Below, piece after piece: positions 1 through 9,188 of a stretch of DNA of 64,000 nt; positions within the stretch are counted from its first letter, which is position 1, and every line of letters begins with the position of its first letter. Under the pieces are notes generated by a model, which was given only the letters and a program-made list of their open reading frames with translations, ran no database searches and was not told where the DNA came from. The stretch lies in NCBI RefSeq assembly GCF_947499215.1, contig NZ_CANMNI010000002.1, positions 62,001 to 126,000 on the forward strand, read 5' to 3'. Origin of the DNA: an uncultured Pontibacter sp. (GTDB taxonomy: Bacteria; Bacteroidota; Bacteroidia; Cytophagales; Hymenobacteraceae). Made by a program: the position numbers and the translations under genes.

Positions 1-3
1 ACT

Positions 4-519
4 ATGAGAGTTGCCATTGCTTGGATCTTAGCTGCCATATTCCTGTTTGCGGCCATGTATTTCTACTGGAAGAAAAACGACGCAGAGAGCCGCCTGCGCA
101 TAGCCGACAATAAACTGACTGAAACTGGTCAGCAACTGGAGCAAGAGGAGACCGAAACTGATTCATTAGAAGGCATGATGCTCCCACCTGATACCATGAG
201 TGTTGTTCCTCCGAGCGGCGTGGAGTTCGTGGATGAAATGGGAAGCCTGAGTGAAGGCGACATACAGAAGCTCCGCAAAAAAGGTCTGCGCAACCCCGAG
301 GTGGACCTGATGAACGACCTGAGCCGCAAGCAACGCCAGCTTATACCTACCGAGGGCGTGGTGGGTGGCACCATGACCATCCGTGACAGCCGCATCCTGA
401 ACGACCGCTACGCCATGGCCTATTATGAAGACGGCCATATTGGTGGTTACATGATTTTGCGCTACGAAGTGAACAACGGAAATATTACGTGGCGTGTAGT
501 AGATAGCTCAGCATTGTAG
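4..519 (+). CDS. Membrane-anchored hypothetical protein
   Basis: I do not recognise this 171-residue protein. Residues 2-22 form one hydrophobic membrane anchor followed by a basic WKK, then a Glu/Gln-rich and probably helical stretch (about 25-60) and a soluble C-terminal part rich in Tyr and Gly ending near GGYMILRYEV. The expected topology is an N-terminal anchor with the bulk of the protein in the periplasm. Only three bases precede the ATG, so a longer start outside the window cannot be excluded. The next gene on the same strand, also an exported hypothetical protein, starts 51 bases downstream, so the two may be co-transcribed and share the hairpin at 1174-1205. Confidence 0.6.
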   Translation: MRVAIAWILAAIFLFAAMYFYWKKNDAESRLRIADNKLTETGQQLEQEETETDSLEGMMLPPDTMSVVPPSGVEFVDEMGSLSEGDIQKLRKKGLRNPEVDLMNDLSRKQRQLIPTEGVVGGTMTIRDSRILNDRYAMAYYEDGHIGGYMILRYEVNNGNITWRVVDSSAL

Positions 520-570
520 CCTTCTGCACGATATTTGAGTATAGGGAAACAGGTATAAACCTCAAACGTT

Positions 571-1167
571 ATGACTGCACTCTCACTTCTGTTGCCTATA
601 CTCTTCGCTTTCTTCTTAAACCAAGACAGCAATTTTCAATTAGGGCAAGACCTCAGCAAAGATTCTAAGATACTTGCCAACACCTCTGTCTTCATAAGCG
701 ACAACGCGACTTCTAGTCCTTCGATGCGGACCATAGAAAGCGATATGGAGCTGTTCTATGTGATGGCCAGCATCAACGTATCGCAAAGCAAATACAGCGC
801 TCGACAGCAAGGCAAGCATCATGTGCAGACGTGGCGTTTCAACGAAGGCAACATCAAAGCCATTCACCAGATCGAAACCACCCTTGCACTGGACACGGTT
901 GTTACGCAGCGCTACCTCGAAGACCGGGCTCCCACACAACAGCGCATTATGAACAACTTCAAGTTTCGCACCTATGCTGTTTCCACCACAGATGCGCTTA
1001 TCAAACTCTACTACCTCACCGAAGACGAACAGGGCCTGCTCGAGTATAAAATCAACGACCGCCACGTAGAACTTGTGTATCCGAAGAAAAAGCAAGGCTT
1101 GAGCGATATCATGCCGAAAGTGAAAGATGAGCTGGATCAGTTGGTAGTGGAATTGAGCAAGGAGTAA
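571..1167 (+). CDS. Hypothetical secreted protein
   Basis: A 198-residue protein of unknown family. Residues 1-17 are a hydrophobic leader (MTALSLLLPILFAFF) that looks like a signal peptide with a weak cleavage site or an uncleaved anchor. The mature part is mixed alpha/beta, with Gln- and Tyr-rich stretches and a charged C-terminal helix (KVKDELDQLVVELSKE). A long reverse-strand reading frame overlaps it, but the plus frame is preferred because it has the export signal and stops just before the intergenic hairpin at 1174. Follows the membrane protein at 4-519 in the same direction and converges on valS. Confidence 0.6.
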   Translation: MTALSLLLPILFAFFLNQDSNFQLGQDLSKDSKILANTSVFISDNATSSPSMRTIESDMELFYVMASINVSQSKYSARQQGKHHVQTWRFNEGNIKAIHQIETTLALDTVVTQRYLEDRAPTQQRIMNNFKFRTYAVSTTDALIKLYYLTEDEQGLLEYKINDRHVELVYPKKKQGLSDIMPKVKDELDQLVVELSKE

Positions 1168-1173
1168 AAACAA

Positions 1174-1205
1174 CAGCGGCCGTTCCCTCACGAGAACGGC
1201 CGCTG
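1174..1205. terminator. Bidirectional hairpin between convergent genes
   Basis: A perfect 12-bp stem (cagcggccgttc / gaacggccgctg) with an 8-base loop lies 6 bases after the stop at 1167 and 21 bases beyond the valS stop. An A-rich run (taaaaacaa) before it and a T-rich run (atttatt) after it make it suitable for both strands. Confidence 0.85.
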
Positions 1206-1226
1206 CATTTATTAAGAATCTATACC

Positions 1227-3854
1227 TTACAAAGAAGCTAAACTCTGCTCAATTGCGTGAATTTTCGCTTCGGCATCCGCCTGCTTCTTACGCTCGTTAG
1301 CAATCACCGTTTCCGGGGCACCGCTCACAAAGCGCTCGTTGCTAAGCTTCTTCGCCACGGAGTTCAGGAAACCTCTGGTATACTCCAGTTCTTTCTGCAG
1401 ACGGGCACGCTCAGCCTCCACGTCGATGTTGCCCTCCATTGGAATGAAGAACTCATCACCGGCTTCTACAAAGCTGATAGCCCCATCAACGCTCTCCTGC
1501 ACAAACGAAATTTCGTTGATGTTCGCCAGTTTACGGATGATGCTGATAAAGTCCTCGTATCCATCCTGATTCATCACCTTAATCGCCAGATCAAGTGACT
1601 TGGTCGGCGCGATGTTCTTCGAGTTGCGGATGTTGCGGATGGCGGCTACGATCTTAAGCACCGCTTCCATTTTCTCGTTCAGCTGCTTGTCAAACTTCTC
1701 TTTCTTCGGCCAAGCGGCTATGATCAGATATTCCTTGTCCTTGCGCTCTTTCAGGTCCTGCCAGATCTCTTCGGTGATGAACGGCATGAACGGATGCAGC
1801 ACTTTCAGCACCTTCTCTAGGTATACGATCGTGGTATCAAGCGTCTGCTTGTCGATTGGCTGCTGGTAGGTTGGTTTGATCATTTCGAGGTAGCTTGAGC
1901 AGAAGTCGTCCCATACCAGTTTGTACACTGCCAGCAAGGCGTCCGAAATACGGAACTTGCTGAAGTGGTCTTCGATCTGAACAAAGGCCTCGTTGAAGCG
2001 GGAGTCAAACCATTGCATGGCCGTTTCGTTCGGGCACGGCAGGTTCTCATCCACTTCCCATCCTTTTATGAGTCGGAAGGCGTTCCAGATCTTGTTGCTG
2101 AAGTTACGGCCCTGCTCTACCAGTTTCTCGTCGAACAACAGGTCATTACCTGCTGGCGAACTGAACAGCATACCGGCACGCACACCATCGGCGCCGTACT
2201 GGTCGATCAAATCGAGCGGGTCTGGTGAGTTGCCCAGTTGTTTCGACATTTTGCGCCCCTGCGTGTCACGCACAATACCGGTTAGGTATACATTGCGGAA
2301 CGGCGGCTCATTGCGGAATTGATATCCGGCCATAATCATGCGCGCCACCCAGAAGAACAGGATCTCCGGGGCCGTTACCAGATCGTTCGTTGGATAGTAG
2401 TAAAGTATGTCCTTGTTATCAGGGTCTTTAAAACCATCAAACACAGAGATCGGCCATAGCCAAGAAGAGAACCACGTGTCCAGCACGTCTTCATCTTGGC
2501 GCAGATCAGTGAGTTGCAGGTTGTCGTTGCCGCTTTGCTTACGGGCAAGATCCAGCGCATCTTCTGCGGTAGTAGCCACTACAAACGAGCCATCCGGCAG
2601 GTAGTAAGCAGGTATCTGCTGCCCCCACCACAGTTGGCGCGAAATACACCAGTCGTGCACATTCTCCATCCAAGAGCGGTACATGTTCTTGAACTTCGGT
2701 GGGTGCAGGCGGATCTCGTCGTTCATCACGGCATCAAGAGCTGGTTTGGCCATGTCCTCCATTTTGCACCACCACTGCATCGACAAGCGCGGCTCAATTA
2801 CGGCACCTGTACGCTCTGAGGTTTGCAGCACGCTCGCGTACTCCTCTATTTTCACCAGCAAACCGGCTGCTTCCAAGTCCTTTACGATATTGCGACGGGC
2901 GGCAAAGCGGTCCTGCCCCACGTATAGCTGCGCCTTTTCATTCAGCGTACCGTCATCGTTCAGGATGTCGATAGTTGGCAATTGGTGCTTCTGGCCCAGC
3001 TCGTAGTCGTTCAGGTCGTGCGCCGGCGTTACCTTTAGGGCACCCGTACCGAACTCAATCGACACGTACTCATCCAGAATTACCGGAATCTCTTTGCCCA
3101 GCAAAGGGATACGCACGGACTTGCCGTGCAGGTGGGTGTAGCGTTCATCGTTCGGGTTCACGGCCACGGCCACGTCGGCCATAATCGTTTCTGGACGTGA
3201 AGTCGCCACTGTGATATAAGTTGGCTCTGCAGCACCCACTACTTCGTAGTTCAGGTGGTACATTTTGGCCATGGTGTCTTTCGGCACCACCTCTTCGTCT
3301 GACAGTGCGGTTTTACCCTGCGGGTCCCAGTTTACCATACGCACACCGCGGTAGATCATGCCTTTGCGGTACAGGTCCACAAACACCTCGATCACAGCTG
3401 CGCTCATGTCGTCTTCCATCGTGAAGCGGGTACGGTCCCAGTCGCAGGAAGCGCCCAGTTTCTTGAGCTGCTCCAGAATGATGCCGCCGTACTTCTCTTT
3501 CCACTCCCAAGCGTAGGTCAGGAACTCCTCACGGGAAATATCGCTTTTGTTGATGCCTCTTTCCTTGAGCATGGCCACCACTTTCGCCTCCGTGGCGATA
3601 GATGCGTGGTCGGTGCCCGGTACCCAGCAAGCCTCCTTGCCCTTCATGCGCGCACGACGGATGAGTACATCCTGAATCGTGTTGTTGAGCATGTGGCCCA
3701 TGTGCAGCACGCCCGTCACGTTTGGCGGCGGGATCACGATGGTGTAAGGTTCCTTTTTCGGGTTAGGCGTAGAACGGAAAAAGCCGCGCTGCATCCAGCT
3801 GCTGTACCACTTCTCTTCTACTTCTCTGGGGTTATATTTCTTGGAAATCGACAT
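1227..3854 (-). CDS. valS: Valine--tRNA ligase
   Basis: Class I aminoacyl-tRNA synthetase that charges tRNA-Val in the cytoplasm; 875 residues, the usual family size. The HIGH signature appears as HMGH at residues 51-54 after PPPNVTG. The KMSKS loop appears as [15 protein letters not shown] in the middle of the chain. The CP1 editing domain lies between them, and the last ~70 residues form the typical C-terminal coiled coil ([15 protein letters not shown]). The frame is open to 3893, but the start at 3854 (MSISKKYNP) is chosen because it is the family N-terminus and because the -7 promoter box at 3891-3898 overlaps the longer version. Monocistronic, convergent with the gene at 571. Confidence 0.97.
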   Translation of the reverse strand: MSISKKYNPREVEEKWYSSWMQRGFFRSTPNPKKEPYTIVIPPPNVTGVLHMGHMLNNTIQDVLIRRARMKGKEACWVPGTDHASIATEAKVVAMLKERGINKSDISREEFLTYAWEWKEKYGGIILEQLKKLGASCDWDRTRFTMEDDMSAAVIEVFVDLYRKGMIYRGVRMVNWDPQGKTALSDEEVVPKDTMAKMYHLNYEVVGAAEPTYITVATSRPETIMADVAVAVNPNDERYTHLHGKSVRIPLLGKEIPVILDEYVSIEFGTGALKVTPAHDLNDYELGQKHQLPTIDILNDDGTLNEKAQLYVGQDRFAARRNIVKDLEAAGLLVKIEEYASVLQTSERTGAVIEPRLSMQWWCKMEDMAKPALDAVMNDEIRLHPPKFKNMYRSWMENVHDWCISRQLWWGQQIPAYYLPDGSFVVATTAEDALDLARKQSGNDNLQLTDLRQDEDVLDTWFSSWLWPISVFDGFKDPDNKDILYYYPTNDLVTAPEILFFWVARMIMAGYQFRNEPPFRNVYLTGIVRDTQGRKMSKQLGNSPDPLDLIDQYGADGVRAGMLFSSPAGNDLLFDEKLVEQGRNFSNKIWNAFRLIKGWEVDENLPCPNETAMQWFDSRFNEAFVQIEDHFSKFRISDALLAVYKLVWDDFCSSYLEMIKPTYQQPIDKQTLDTTIVYLEKVLKVLHPFMPFITEEIWQDLKERKDKEYLIIAAWPKKEKFDKQLNEKMEAVLKIVAAIRNIRNSKNIAPTKSLDLAIKVMNQDGYEDFISIIRKLANINEISFVQESVDGAISFVEAGDEFFIPMEGNIDVEAERARLQKELEYTRGFLNSVAKKLSNERFVSGAPETVIANERKKQADAEAKIHAIEQSLASL

Positions 3855-3890
3855 CTTAAACTGTTTATTTCTGCTTTTTGCGCTAAAAGG

Positions 3891-3898
3891 CAAAATTA
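3891..3898 (-). promoter_or_regulatory. Predicted -7 box of valS
   Basis: Reads TAATTTTG on the minus strand, matching the Bacteroidota -7 consensus TAnnTTTG, about 37 bases before the valS ATG. No clear TTTG is seen at the expected distance upstream. Confidence 0.5.
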
Positions 3899-4000
3899 GG
3901 GATTTTACGTTAATTGTTGATTGCTAATTGCTGATTGTTAGCATTCGCCAAGCGAATTATTGCTCCGCCACAGGTATAGGGCTCGAACACAAATTGATTA

Positions 4001-4573
4001 TTACTCGACTCGGATATCATACCTTGTCAGCAAGCCAGCCAGCCCGCTTTGTGAGAACCTCGCCTTTTTGATGTTGTTCAGCTCCGGGTCTATGATGTAA
4101 TTGAAGGCTGTGACTAGATCGGCTTCGTTAAGAATGGTTCGCTCAAAGGCCGCACCGGCCAGATCGGTATTGTCAAATCTTGCCTTTGTGAGATTGGCAT
4201 GCTCAAACACGGCATTCTTGAGAGAAGAATCAATAAAATGTGTCTTTGGCATTTTCCGCCTTAGGAATGAGGTATAGTCCATCAGGCAAGTCTCAAAACG
4301 GACGGTGAACAGAAACTCCTCACACTCACTGAAGTTTATGCCTGTCAGCTTACTCTCTTTGAACGTCACGTTATTCAGCGTAGACCCAAGCAATTTGAGC
4401 ATGGCGAGGTTGCAGCCTACAAACTCGCAATCGGTGAAGCGGTTGTGGGAGAAATCGCCATTGGAGAAATCGCAGTTTTTGAAAACACAGTCTTCAAACT
4501 CCCTGCCTTTGATGGCTTTGTTCGGGTAGATGATCTTCTCAAAGGTCTTATCCTGATGCAGCTGCTCTTCCAT
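4001..4573 (-). CDS. Pentapeptide repeat protein
   Basis: A 190-residue protein built from A(D/N)Lxx-type pentapeptides, for example FENCVF-like units such as CVFKNCDFSNGDFSHNRFTD near residues 29-48 and AVFEHANLTKARFDNTDLAG near 120-140. Such repeats fold into a right-handed quadrilateral beta helix. Some relatives (Qnr, McbG) mimic DNA and protect gyrase, and this protein is only a little shorter than Qnr, but many have no known role and I see nothing that settles the function. No signal peptide, so cytoplasmic. It follows the ferredoxin gene on the same strand, separated by a weak hairpin (4604-4623). Confidence 0.85.
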   Translation of the reverse strand: MEEQLHQDKTFEKIIYPNKAIKGREFEDCVFKNCDFSNGDFSHNRFTDCEFVGCNLAMLKLLGSTLNNVTFKESKLTGINFSECEEFLFTVRFETCLMDYTSFLRRKMPKTHFIDSSLKNAVFEHANLTKARFDNTDLAGAAFERTILNEADLVTAFNYIIDPELNNIKKARFSQSGLAGLLTRYDIRVE

Positions 4574-4603
4574 GGGTATAATTAGGTGAACGAAAATAAA
4601 AAA

Positions 4604-4623
4604 ACCTGCCGTGTGAGACAGGT
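4604..4623 (-). terminator. Weak hairpin after the ferredoxin gene
   Basis: Arms acctg / caggt (5 bp, 10-base loop) followed on the minus strand by a run of seven T. It lies 29 bases past the ferredoxin stop and 31 bases before the pentapeptide gene, so termination may be partial. Confidence 0.5.
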
Positions 4624-4651
4624 CTTTTTAAGCTTTTGATGTTGGCTATAC

Positions 4652-5023
<372 letters not shown>

Positions 5024-5027
5024 TTAG

Positions 5028-5035
5028 TACTTTTG
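5028..5035 (+). promoter_or_regulatory. Predicted -7 box of the acyl-CoA reductase gene
   Basis: TACTTTTG matches TAnnTTTG and lies about 75 bases before the ATG at 5111, in the region shared with the divergent ferredoxin promoter. The upstream -33 element is not obvious. Confidence 0.45.
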
Positions 5036-5054
5036 TATCGCTTTATTTATCGAA

Positions 5055-5086
5055 CAAAATTAGAAACATTAAGTATCCGTATCAAA
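5055..5086 (-). promoter_or_regulatory. Ferredoxin promoter (-33 and -7 boxes)
   Basis: On the minus strand TTTG (5083-5086), a 20-base spacer and TAATTTTG (5055-5062) match the Bacteroidota sigma-A promoter. The predicted leader to the ATG at 5002 is about 45 bases. Confidence 0.7.
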
Positions 5087-5110
5087 TAAATTTTAACACA
5101 GCGGTTTGCT

Positions 5111-6121
5111 ATGACACTAGAGAACAGAATCGAGGCTTTCGTGAAGCTGGGAAAACAGCTGCAGGATATGACGCCGGAAGAGCGCAAAGCGCTGTCCCTC
5201 ATTGCACAGGCCAAAAATCCTTGGTTCGACGAAGCTAACGTTTCTGCCGCTTTGCAGGGCATTATTACCCTGCTCGATGAGCAATACCTCCGTGAATGGC
5301 TTTACCCGTACCACCTCAAACAGGTTACACCCAAAAAGGTTGGCGTTGTGATGGCGGGCAATATCCCGATGGTCGGTTTTCACGATTTCATGTCGGTTTT
5401 GTTGAGCGGACACTTCCTGCTGGCTAAACTAAGCTCCGACGACGATGTGCTGATGCGCCGCCTTGCGAGCATGTTGGTAGGTATAGAGCCTGCCTTTGCC
5501 AATCAGTTTGAGTTTGTAGATATGCTCAAAGAGGCCGACGCCATCATTGCGACCGGTTCCGATAACACAGCCCGCTACTTCGAGTACTACTTTGCCAAGC
5601 GCCCGCACATTATCCGAAAGAACCGCACTAGCATCGGCGTACTTACCGGCCACGAAGAGGAGGAAGAACTGCGTGCCTTGGGCAACGACATTTTCCAGTA
5701 CTTCGGCTTGGGTTGCCGCAACGTTTCCAAGGTATACGTACCTGAGGGCTATACCTTTGACAAGTTGTATGAGGCTAACGAGCACTATAAAACGATTATC
5801 GAACACCACAAGTACCATAACAACTACGACTACAACAAGTCCATTCTGCTCGTCAATCGTGTGCCGCACTTCGACAACGGCTTCCTGTTGGTGCAACCTA
5901 GCGAGCAATTGGTATCCCCTATCTCGGTGCTGTTTTACGAAACCTTTACTTCATTGCCTGACCTACGCCAAAAGCTGGCTGCGGTAAAAGACAAGACACA
6001 GTGCGTGGTTTCCGCACACGGCTGGCTCGAAGGCAGTATTTCTTTCGGCGATGCCCAGTGCCCCATGCCGTGGGATTATGCTGACGGCGTGGATACAATG
6101 GCGTTTTTGCAGAAGCTGTAG
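5111..6121 (+). CDS. LuxC-type acyl-CoA reductase
   Basis: A 336-residue member of the LuxC/acyl-CoA reductase branch of the aldehyde dehydrogenase superfamily, which reduces activated fatty acyl groups to aldehydes with NADPH. Visible landmarks: VMAGNIPMVGFHDF (80-93) in the nucleotide-binding half, IIATGSDNTARYF (145-157), and the presumed catalytic Cys202 in GLGCRNVSKVYVP. The protein is shorter than luminous-bacterial LuxC (about 480 residues) and there is no luxD, luxE or luciferase gene nearby, so bioluminescence is not implied. It is divergent from the ferredoxin. A role in lipid or aldehyde metabolism is inferred only. Confidence 0.85.
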   Translation: MTLENRIEAFVKLGKQLQDMTPEERKALSLIAQAKNPWFDEANVSAALQGIITLLDEQYLREWLYPYHLKQVTPKKVGVVMAGNIPMVGFHDFMSVLLSGHFLLAKLSSDDDVLMRRLASMLVGIEPAFANQFEFVDMLKEADAIIATGSDNTARYFEYYFAKRPHIIRKNRTSIGVLTGHEEEEELRALGNDIFQYFGLGCRNVSKVYVPEGYTFDKLYEANEHYKTIIEHHKYHNNYDYNKSILLVNRVPHFDNGFLLVQPSEQLVSPISVLFYETFTSLPDLRQKLAAVKDKTQCVVSAHGWLEGSISFGDAQCPMPWDYADGVDTMAFLQKL

Positions 6122-6146
6122 GCCTTTAGAGCCGGCTTCAAATTGT

Positions 6147-6202
6147 AACCCAGAACATCCCGCATGAGAAGCTCTGTCCTCTCATGCGGGATGTTCTGGG
6201 TT
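6147..6202. terminator. Long bidirectional hairpin
   Basis: A 23-bp perfect stem (6147-6169 with 6180-6202; core ccagaacatcccgcatgaga) and a 10-base loop lie 25 bases after the acyl-CoA reductase stop, between convergent genes. The length is unusual for a simple terminator, and no long T run follows. Confidence 0.65.
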
Positions 6203-6256
6203 TAGAAGAGTTGTGTAGATTGCCAGTTTGTAAAACCGAAAAGTAAAGGAATGTCC

Positions 6257-6292
6257 GTGCACGATTCGGACAGGTCGCGACCTGTCCCTACA
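6257..6292 (+). repeat. 36-bp palindromic interspersed repeat, copy A
   Basis: Begins GTGCACGATTCGGACAGGTC and ends CCTGTCCCTACA. It contains the perfect 20-bp palindrome at 6268-6287 (8-bp stem around CGCG). The same 36-bp unit recurs at 8329-8364 and 27294-27329, with a fragment at 11882-11893. Intergenic, 48 bases past the stop of the minus-strand phosphorylase gene. Confidence 0.85.
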
Positions 6293-6297
6293 GTCAA

Positions 6298-6345
6298 CTT
6301 AAACTTTCTACCTCTTTAACTCTCAAACTCCTAAACTCCCTAGAT
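6298..6345 (+). repeat. A/C-rich low-complexity tract (aactctcaaactcc type)
   Basis: Degenerate repeats of (aa)act(c/t)t(c/a)aa such as aactctcaaactcctaaact. Similar tracts occur at 11930-11967 and 61313-61384 and, reversed, at 11845-11880 and 54829-54850. They are always at gene ends or starts. Confidence 0.6.
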
Positions 6346-7194
6346 TCTCTCCAGCACCTTCACAATCAGGCTGTCAATCACTTCCTCGGCATTGGTAGCA
6401 AACTCCTGCGAAATGCGGTTGGCTACGATGGCGTTGAGCGATAGCATCTCGTGACCCAAGAGACGGCCCATGGCATAGTAGCCTGCTGTCTCCATTTCAA
6501 AATTGGTTAAACGAAAATCACATACGCGGAAGTTTTGGTATACATTGAGCAGATCGGGGTTGCGAAGTCCGCCACGCAGCACACGGCCCTGTGGAGCGTA
6601 GAAGCCCGGACAGGTCAGCGTATTGCCCGGAATCATATCAAAGGCAATCTTCTCGATCAGGCTCTTAGAGCCATTTACCACGTAAGGCCGGAAGCCGACA
6701 CCTAACTGCTCTTGCAAGGCTTTAGAAATACTCTGCTCGTTTTCGTCCTGCTCCAGCGGGTAAAACTCCATCAGCGAATCCAGACCAACCCCATAGTGCG
6801 AAGCAAGGTGACTGCCCAGTGGAATATCTGATTGCAGCGATCCCGAAGTACCGATGCGTACAATCTTTAAGGAGATTTTCTCTTCGTTTGGCTCCCGCGA
6901 CTGGAAATCGATGTTCACCAGCGCGTCCAGCTCGTTCATCAGAATATCAATGTTGTCGGTGCCCATACCTGTCGAAATGACTGTGATGCGCTTGCCTTTG
7001 TAGTAACCAGTGTGCGTCACGAACTCCCGCTTGGTAATCTGTACCTCAATCTCATCGAAATACTTGCTTACCATAGCCACACGGTCCGGGTCACCTACGG
7101 TGATGATCGTGTCTGAAATATGCTCCGGCTGCAGGTTGAGATGGTAAATGGTGCCGTTTTTATTGATGATCAGTTCTGATTCTGGAATTGCCAT
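6340..7194 (-). CDS. Nucleoside phosphorylase (PNP/UDP family, uridine phosphorylase-like)
   Basis: A 284-residue enzyme of the PNP/UDP phosphorylase family, which splits nucleosides with phosphate to a free base and (deoxy)ribose-1-phosphate in salvage. Motifs: VGDPDRV (phosphate binding, near residue 32), the ISTGMGTDNIDI loop, RIGTSGSLQSDIPLG, and FEMETAGYYAMGRLLGH, which holds the ribose-binding Met/Glu. The family resemblance is to uridine phosphorylases, but the base specificity is not certain. The open frame runs to 7242, but the start at 7194 (MAIPESEL) is chosen because the longer start would lie inside the terminator hairpin at 7218-7250. Confidence 0.88.
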   Translation of the reverse strand: MAIPESELIINKNGTIYHLNLQPEHISDTIITVGDPDRVAMVSKYFDEIEVQITKREFVTHTGYYKGKRITVISTGMGTDNIDILMNELDALVNIDFQSREPNEEKISLKIVRIGTSGSLQSDIPLGSHLASHYGVGLDSLMEFYPLEQDENEQSISKALQEQLGVGFRPYVVNGSKSLIEKIAFDMIPGNTLTCPGFYAPQGRVLRGGLRNPDLLNVYQNFRVCDFRLTNFEMETAGYYAMGRLLGHEMLSLNAIVANRISQEFATNAEEVIDSLIVKVLERI

Positions 7195-7217
7195 AGAATT
7201 GGTTATGTTAGAAACAA

Positions 7218-7250
7218 AGAAAAGCGTGGCTGGTGGGCGCACGCTTTTCT
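7218..7250 (-). terminator. Terminator of trhO
   Basis: An 11-bp perfect stem (agaaaagcgtg / cacgcttttct) with an 11-base loop, 16 bases past the trhO stop and before the phosphorylase start on the minus strand. Confidence 0.75.
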
Positions 7251-7266
7251 GAGCTTTAGAGAATAC

Positions 7267-8235
7267 TTACTTAGATACGGCAGAAGTCTTGCGGCGGTTG
7301 AATCCTTTCAGCGGATTATATCCATTCAAGTTCTTCTGGTAATAGCCTGTGCCATCGTAAGAGCGCTTTTCAGGGTGCTCCTTGCACTCTGTTGAGCAGG
7401 CACCCTCCAGCTCCCATCCGCATTTCTCGCAGATTGGCACATGCAGGTTGCACACGGGGTTGGCGCAGTTCACCATACGGTCTTCCACAGTGCCACATAC
7501 ATGACACGTCGAAATCACTTTTGGATTCACGGAGTTCACCTCCACGGCTACACGGTTGTCAAACACATAGCACTTGCCTTCGAAGTCTTCGCCGCCAGCT
7601 TCTTTGCCGTATTTGATAATACCGCCATGCAGTTGGTAAACGTCCTCAAAGCCCTGCTCCAATAGGAACGCGCTGGCTTTTTCGCACTTGATACCGCCTG
7701 TGCAGTAGGTCAAAATTTTCTTACCTTTCAGCTCTTCTTTCAGGGCATCAATCTTCTCCGGAAACTCACGGAAATTTTCGATATCCAGCGTCACGGCATT
7801 TTTGAAGCGGCCCACGCTGTACTCATAATCTGAGCGCATGTCCATTACCACCACATCTTCGCGGTCTTTCATTTCCCTGAACTCCTTCGGCTCCAAGTGT
7901 ATACCTGTGCGCACGTTCGGGTCTATATGCAACAAACCAGAGTGCACAATTTCAGCTTTGGTACGCACATGCAATTTCGCAAAAGCATGCTTATCCGACT
8001 CGTCTACTTTAAAGTCGACTTTGGCGAAGCGCGGGTCGGCTTTCACGATCTCCATATACCTATCGCAGTCCTCTTTCAGACCGGACACGGTGCCGTTGAG
8101 CCCCTCTTTGGAAATGATGATGCGGCCAAGCAGATTCAGCTCAAGGCAAAGTAAATGGTGCTCCTCCCGGAACGCCTCTGGGTCTGCTATCGGTGTGTAG
8201 CAGTAGTACAGTAGTATGCTGTATGGCTTGTTCAT
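7267..8235 (-). CDS. trhO: tRNA uridine(34) hydroxylase TrhO (rhodanese family)
   Basis: A 322-residue YceA/TrhO protein, which hydroxylates U34 of tRNAs to 5-hydroxyuridine in an oxygen-dependent route at the wobble position. Order: an N-terminal ferredoxin-like/acylphosphatase-like domain (residues 1-95), a rhodanese domain (about 120-215) with the active-site loop CTGGIKC (Cys178 to Cys184), and a C-terminal Cys-rich part (CHVCGTVEDRMVNC, CNLHVPICEKCGWELEGAC) that probably binds zinc. Length and all motifs are normal for the family. Monocistronic, with its own terminator; an intergenic palindrome at 8393-8411 lies upstream. Confidence 0.93.
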   Translation of the reverse strand: MNKPYSILLYYCYTPIADPEAFREEHHLLCLELNLLGRIIISKEGLNGTVSGLKEDCDRYMEIVKADPRFAKVDFKVDESDKHAFAKLHVRTKAEIVHSGLLHIDPNVRTGIHLEPKEFREMKDREDVVVMDMRSDYEYSVGRFKNAVTLDIENFREFPEKIDALKEELKGKKILTYCTGGIKCEKASAFLLEQGFEDVYQLHGGIIKYGKEAGGEDFEGKCYVFDNRVAVEVNSVNPKVISTCHVCGTVEDRMVNCANPVCNLHVPICEKCGWELEGACSTECKEHPEKRSYDGTGYYQKNLNGYNPLKGFNRRKTSAVSK

Positions 8236-8328
8236 AACTGCTTAGTTTCAGCTAAGTGTTTGATTAAAATTATTTGATTTTTTGCCCCTGTGGGGCTTAT
8301 TGTTTATTGATAATTGCTCAATTGTTGG

Positions 8329-8364
8329 GTGCACGATTCGGACAGGTCGCGAACTATCCCTACA
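8329..8364 (+). repeat. 36-bp palindromic interspersed repeat, copy B
   Basis: Same unit as at 6257. The right half has diverged (GAACTATCCC instead of GACCTGTCCC), so the palindrome is imperfect. It sits in the 277-base gap between trhO and the NeuD-like gene, preceded by an aattg-rich tract. Confidence 0.85.
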
Positions 8365-8392
8365 ATGAAACGGTAATGCTACATAACACCAT

Positions 8393-8411
8393 GACGTTAC
8401 AGTGTAACGTC
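8393..8411. promoter_or_regulatory. Perfect inverted repeat upstream of trhO
   Basis: gacgttac-agt-gtaacgtc: 8-bp arms and a 3-base spacer, about 160 bases before the trhO ATG and 100 bases past the NeuD-like stop. The short spacer and absence of a T run favour a protein-binding site over a terminator. No regulator is identified. Confidence 0.4.
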
Positions 8412-8512
8412 GGTACATTTCAAACTCTAAATCCTCGCAAATTTCCTGCTTTTCTTTTTAACCAAAAATGACTTTGGTCAGTTCGGTTTTCGAAAATAGG
8501 ACAGGCATAAAA

Positions 8513-9148
8513 TTACTTAACCGGCGCGGCTGGGTTGCCGAACACAGTGGCTTTGGCGGGCACGTTGGCTACAACCACAGAGCCTGCGCCTACGCGGGCG
8601 TTCTTGCCGATCTTCACACCTGACACGATCACAGCGCCTGTTCCGATAAAGGCACCGTCTTCCACCACCACTTCGGAGTTGATGATAGCACCTGCACCGA
8701 TCTGCACGTTATCACCGATCTCGGCTTTGGTATCTACCAAGGCACGGGATTCGATCACGTTGTAGTTGCCGAGCTTTGCATTGTTATTGATCACGGCTCC
8801 TGCCCCGATCATGTTGCCGTGGCCCAGCCAAGAAAACTCTGACACCGAGCTAAATTTATGGATGGCATTTACAGGCACCACCTTATACTCGTCTTTGAGC
8901 ATTTTGATGAGGCCTTTGCGAGCGGCGGAATCTTCCACGGCCACAAACACATCGCACTTCTTGCCGATCAGCTTTAGAAATTCACTGTCTTCAGTGCTGC
9001 TCATCACCGATACATTGTTCAGTTCCTGCTGCTGCAGTTCCTTGCTGTCGTCGAGAAAGCAGTACACCACCACGTTGTTGCTGTTGAATATATCGAGAGC
9101 TGCCGTACCCAGTTTTTGGGCACCAAGTATAATTACCGGATTTTGCAT
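8513..9148 (-). CDS. NeuD/PglD-like sugar O/N-acyltransferase (left-handed beta helix)
   Basis: A 211-residue acyltransferase. The N-terminal ~85 residues form a small Rossmann-like domain starting IILGAQKLGTAALDIF, as in the PglD/NeuD group. From about residue 95 there are hexapeptide repeats ([LIV]GxxxxI, e.g. IGAGAVINNNAKLGN and IGDNVQIGAGAI) that form a left-handed beta helix, and the chain ends VFGNPAAPVK. Relatives transfer acetyl groups to nucleotide-linked amino sugars for surface glycans. No sugar-biosynthesis cluster adjoins it, although a polytopic membrane protein follows upstream, so the substrate is unknown. Confidence 0.85.
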   Translation of the reverse strand: MQNPVIILGAQKLGTAALDIFNSNNVVVYCFLDDSKELQQQELNNVSVMSSTEDSEFLKLIGKKCDVFVAVEDSAARKGLIKMLKDEYKVVPVNAIHKFSSVSEFSWLGHGNMIGAGAVINNNAKLGNYNVIESRALVDTKAEIGDNVQIGAGAIINSEVVVEDGAFIGTGAVIVSGVKIGKNARVGAGSVVVANVPAKATVFGNPAAPVK

Positions 9149-9168
9149 AGCCTATTTCAAATAAGGTG

Positions 9169-9176
9169 CAAAGGTA
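9169..9176 (-). promoter_or_regulatory. Predicted -7 box of the NeuD-like gene
   Basis: TACCTTTG on the minus strand, about 20 bases before the ATG at 9148, consistent with TAnnTTTG. Confidence 0.45.
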
Positions 9177-9188
9177 CAAAGATTAGCG

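Noticed and set aside
640..1191. 183-codon minus-strand frame opposite the hypothetical gene at 571
   Set aside because: It would begin inside the hairpin at 1174-1205 and lacks protein-like composition; the plus frame has an export signal.
4001..4573. Quinolone-resistance Qnr protein
   Set aside because: Pentapeptide repeats alone do not show gyrase protection; length and loops differ from known Qnr proteins.
5111..6121. Part of a bioluminescence operon
   Set aside because: Only the LuxC-type fold is present; luxA, luxB, luxD and luxE are absent and the protein is much shorter than LuxC.
7195..7242. Upstream start for the nucleoside phosphorylase
   Set aside because: The extra 16 codons lie in the trhO terminator stem.
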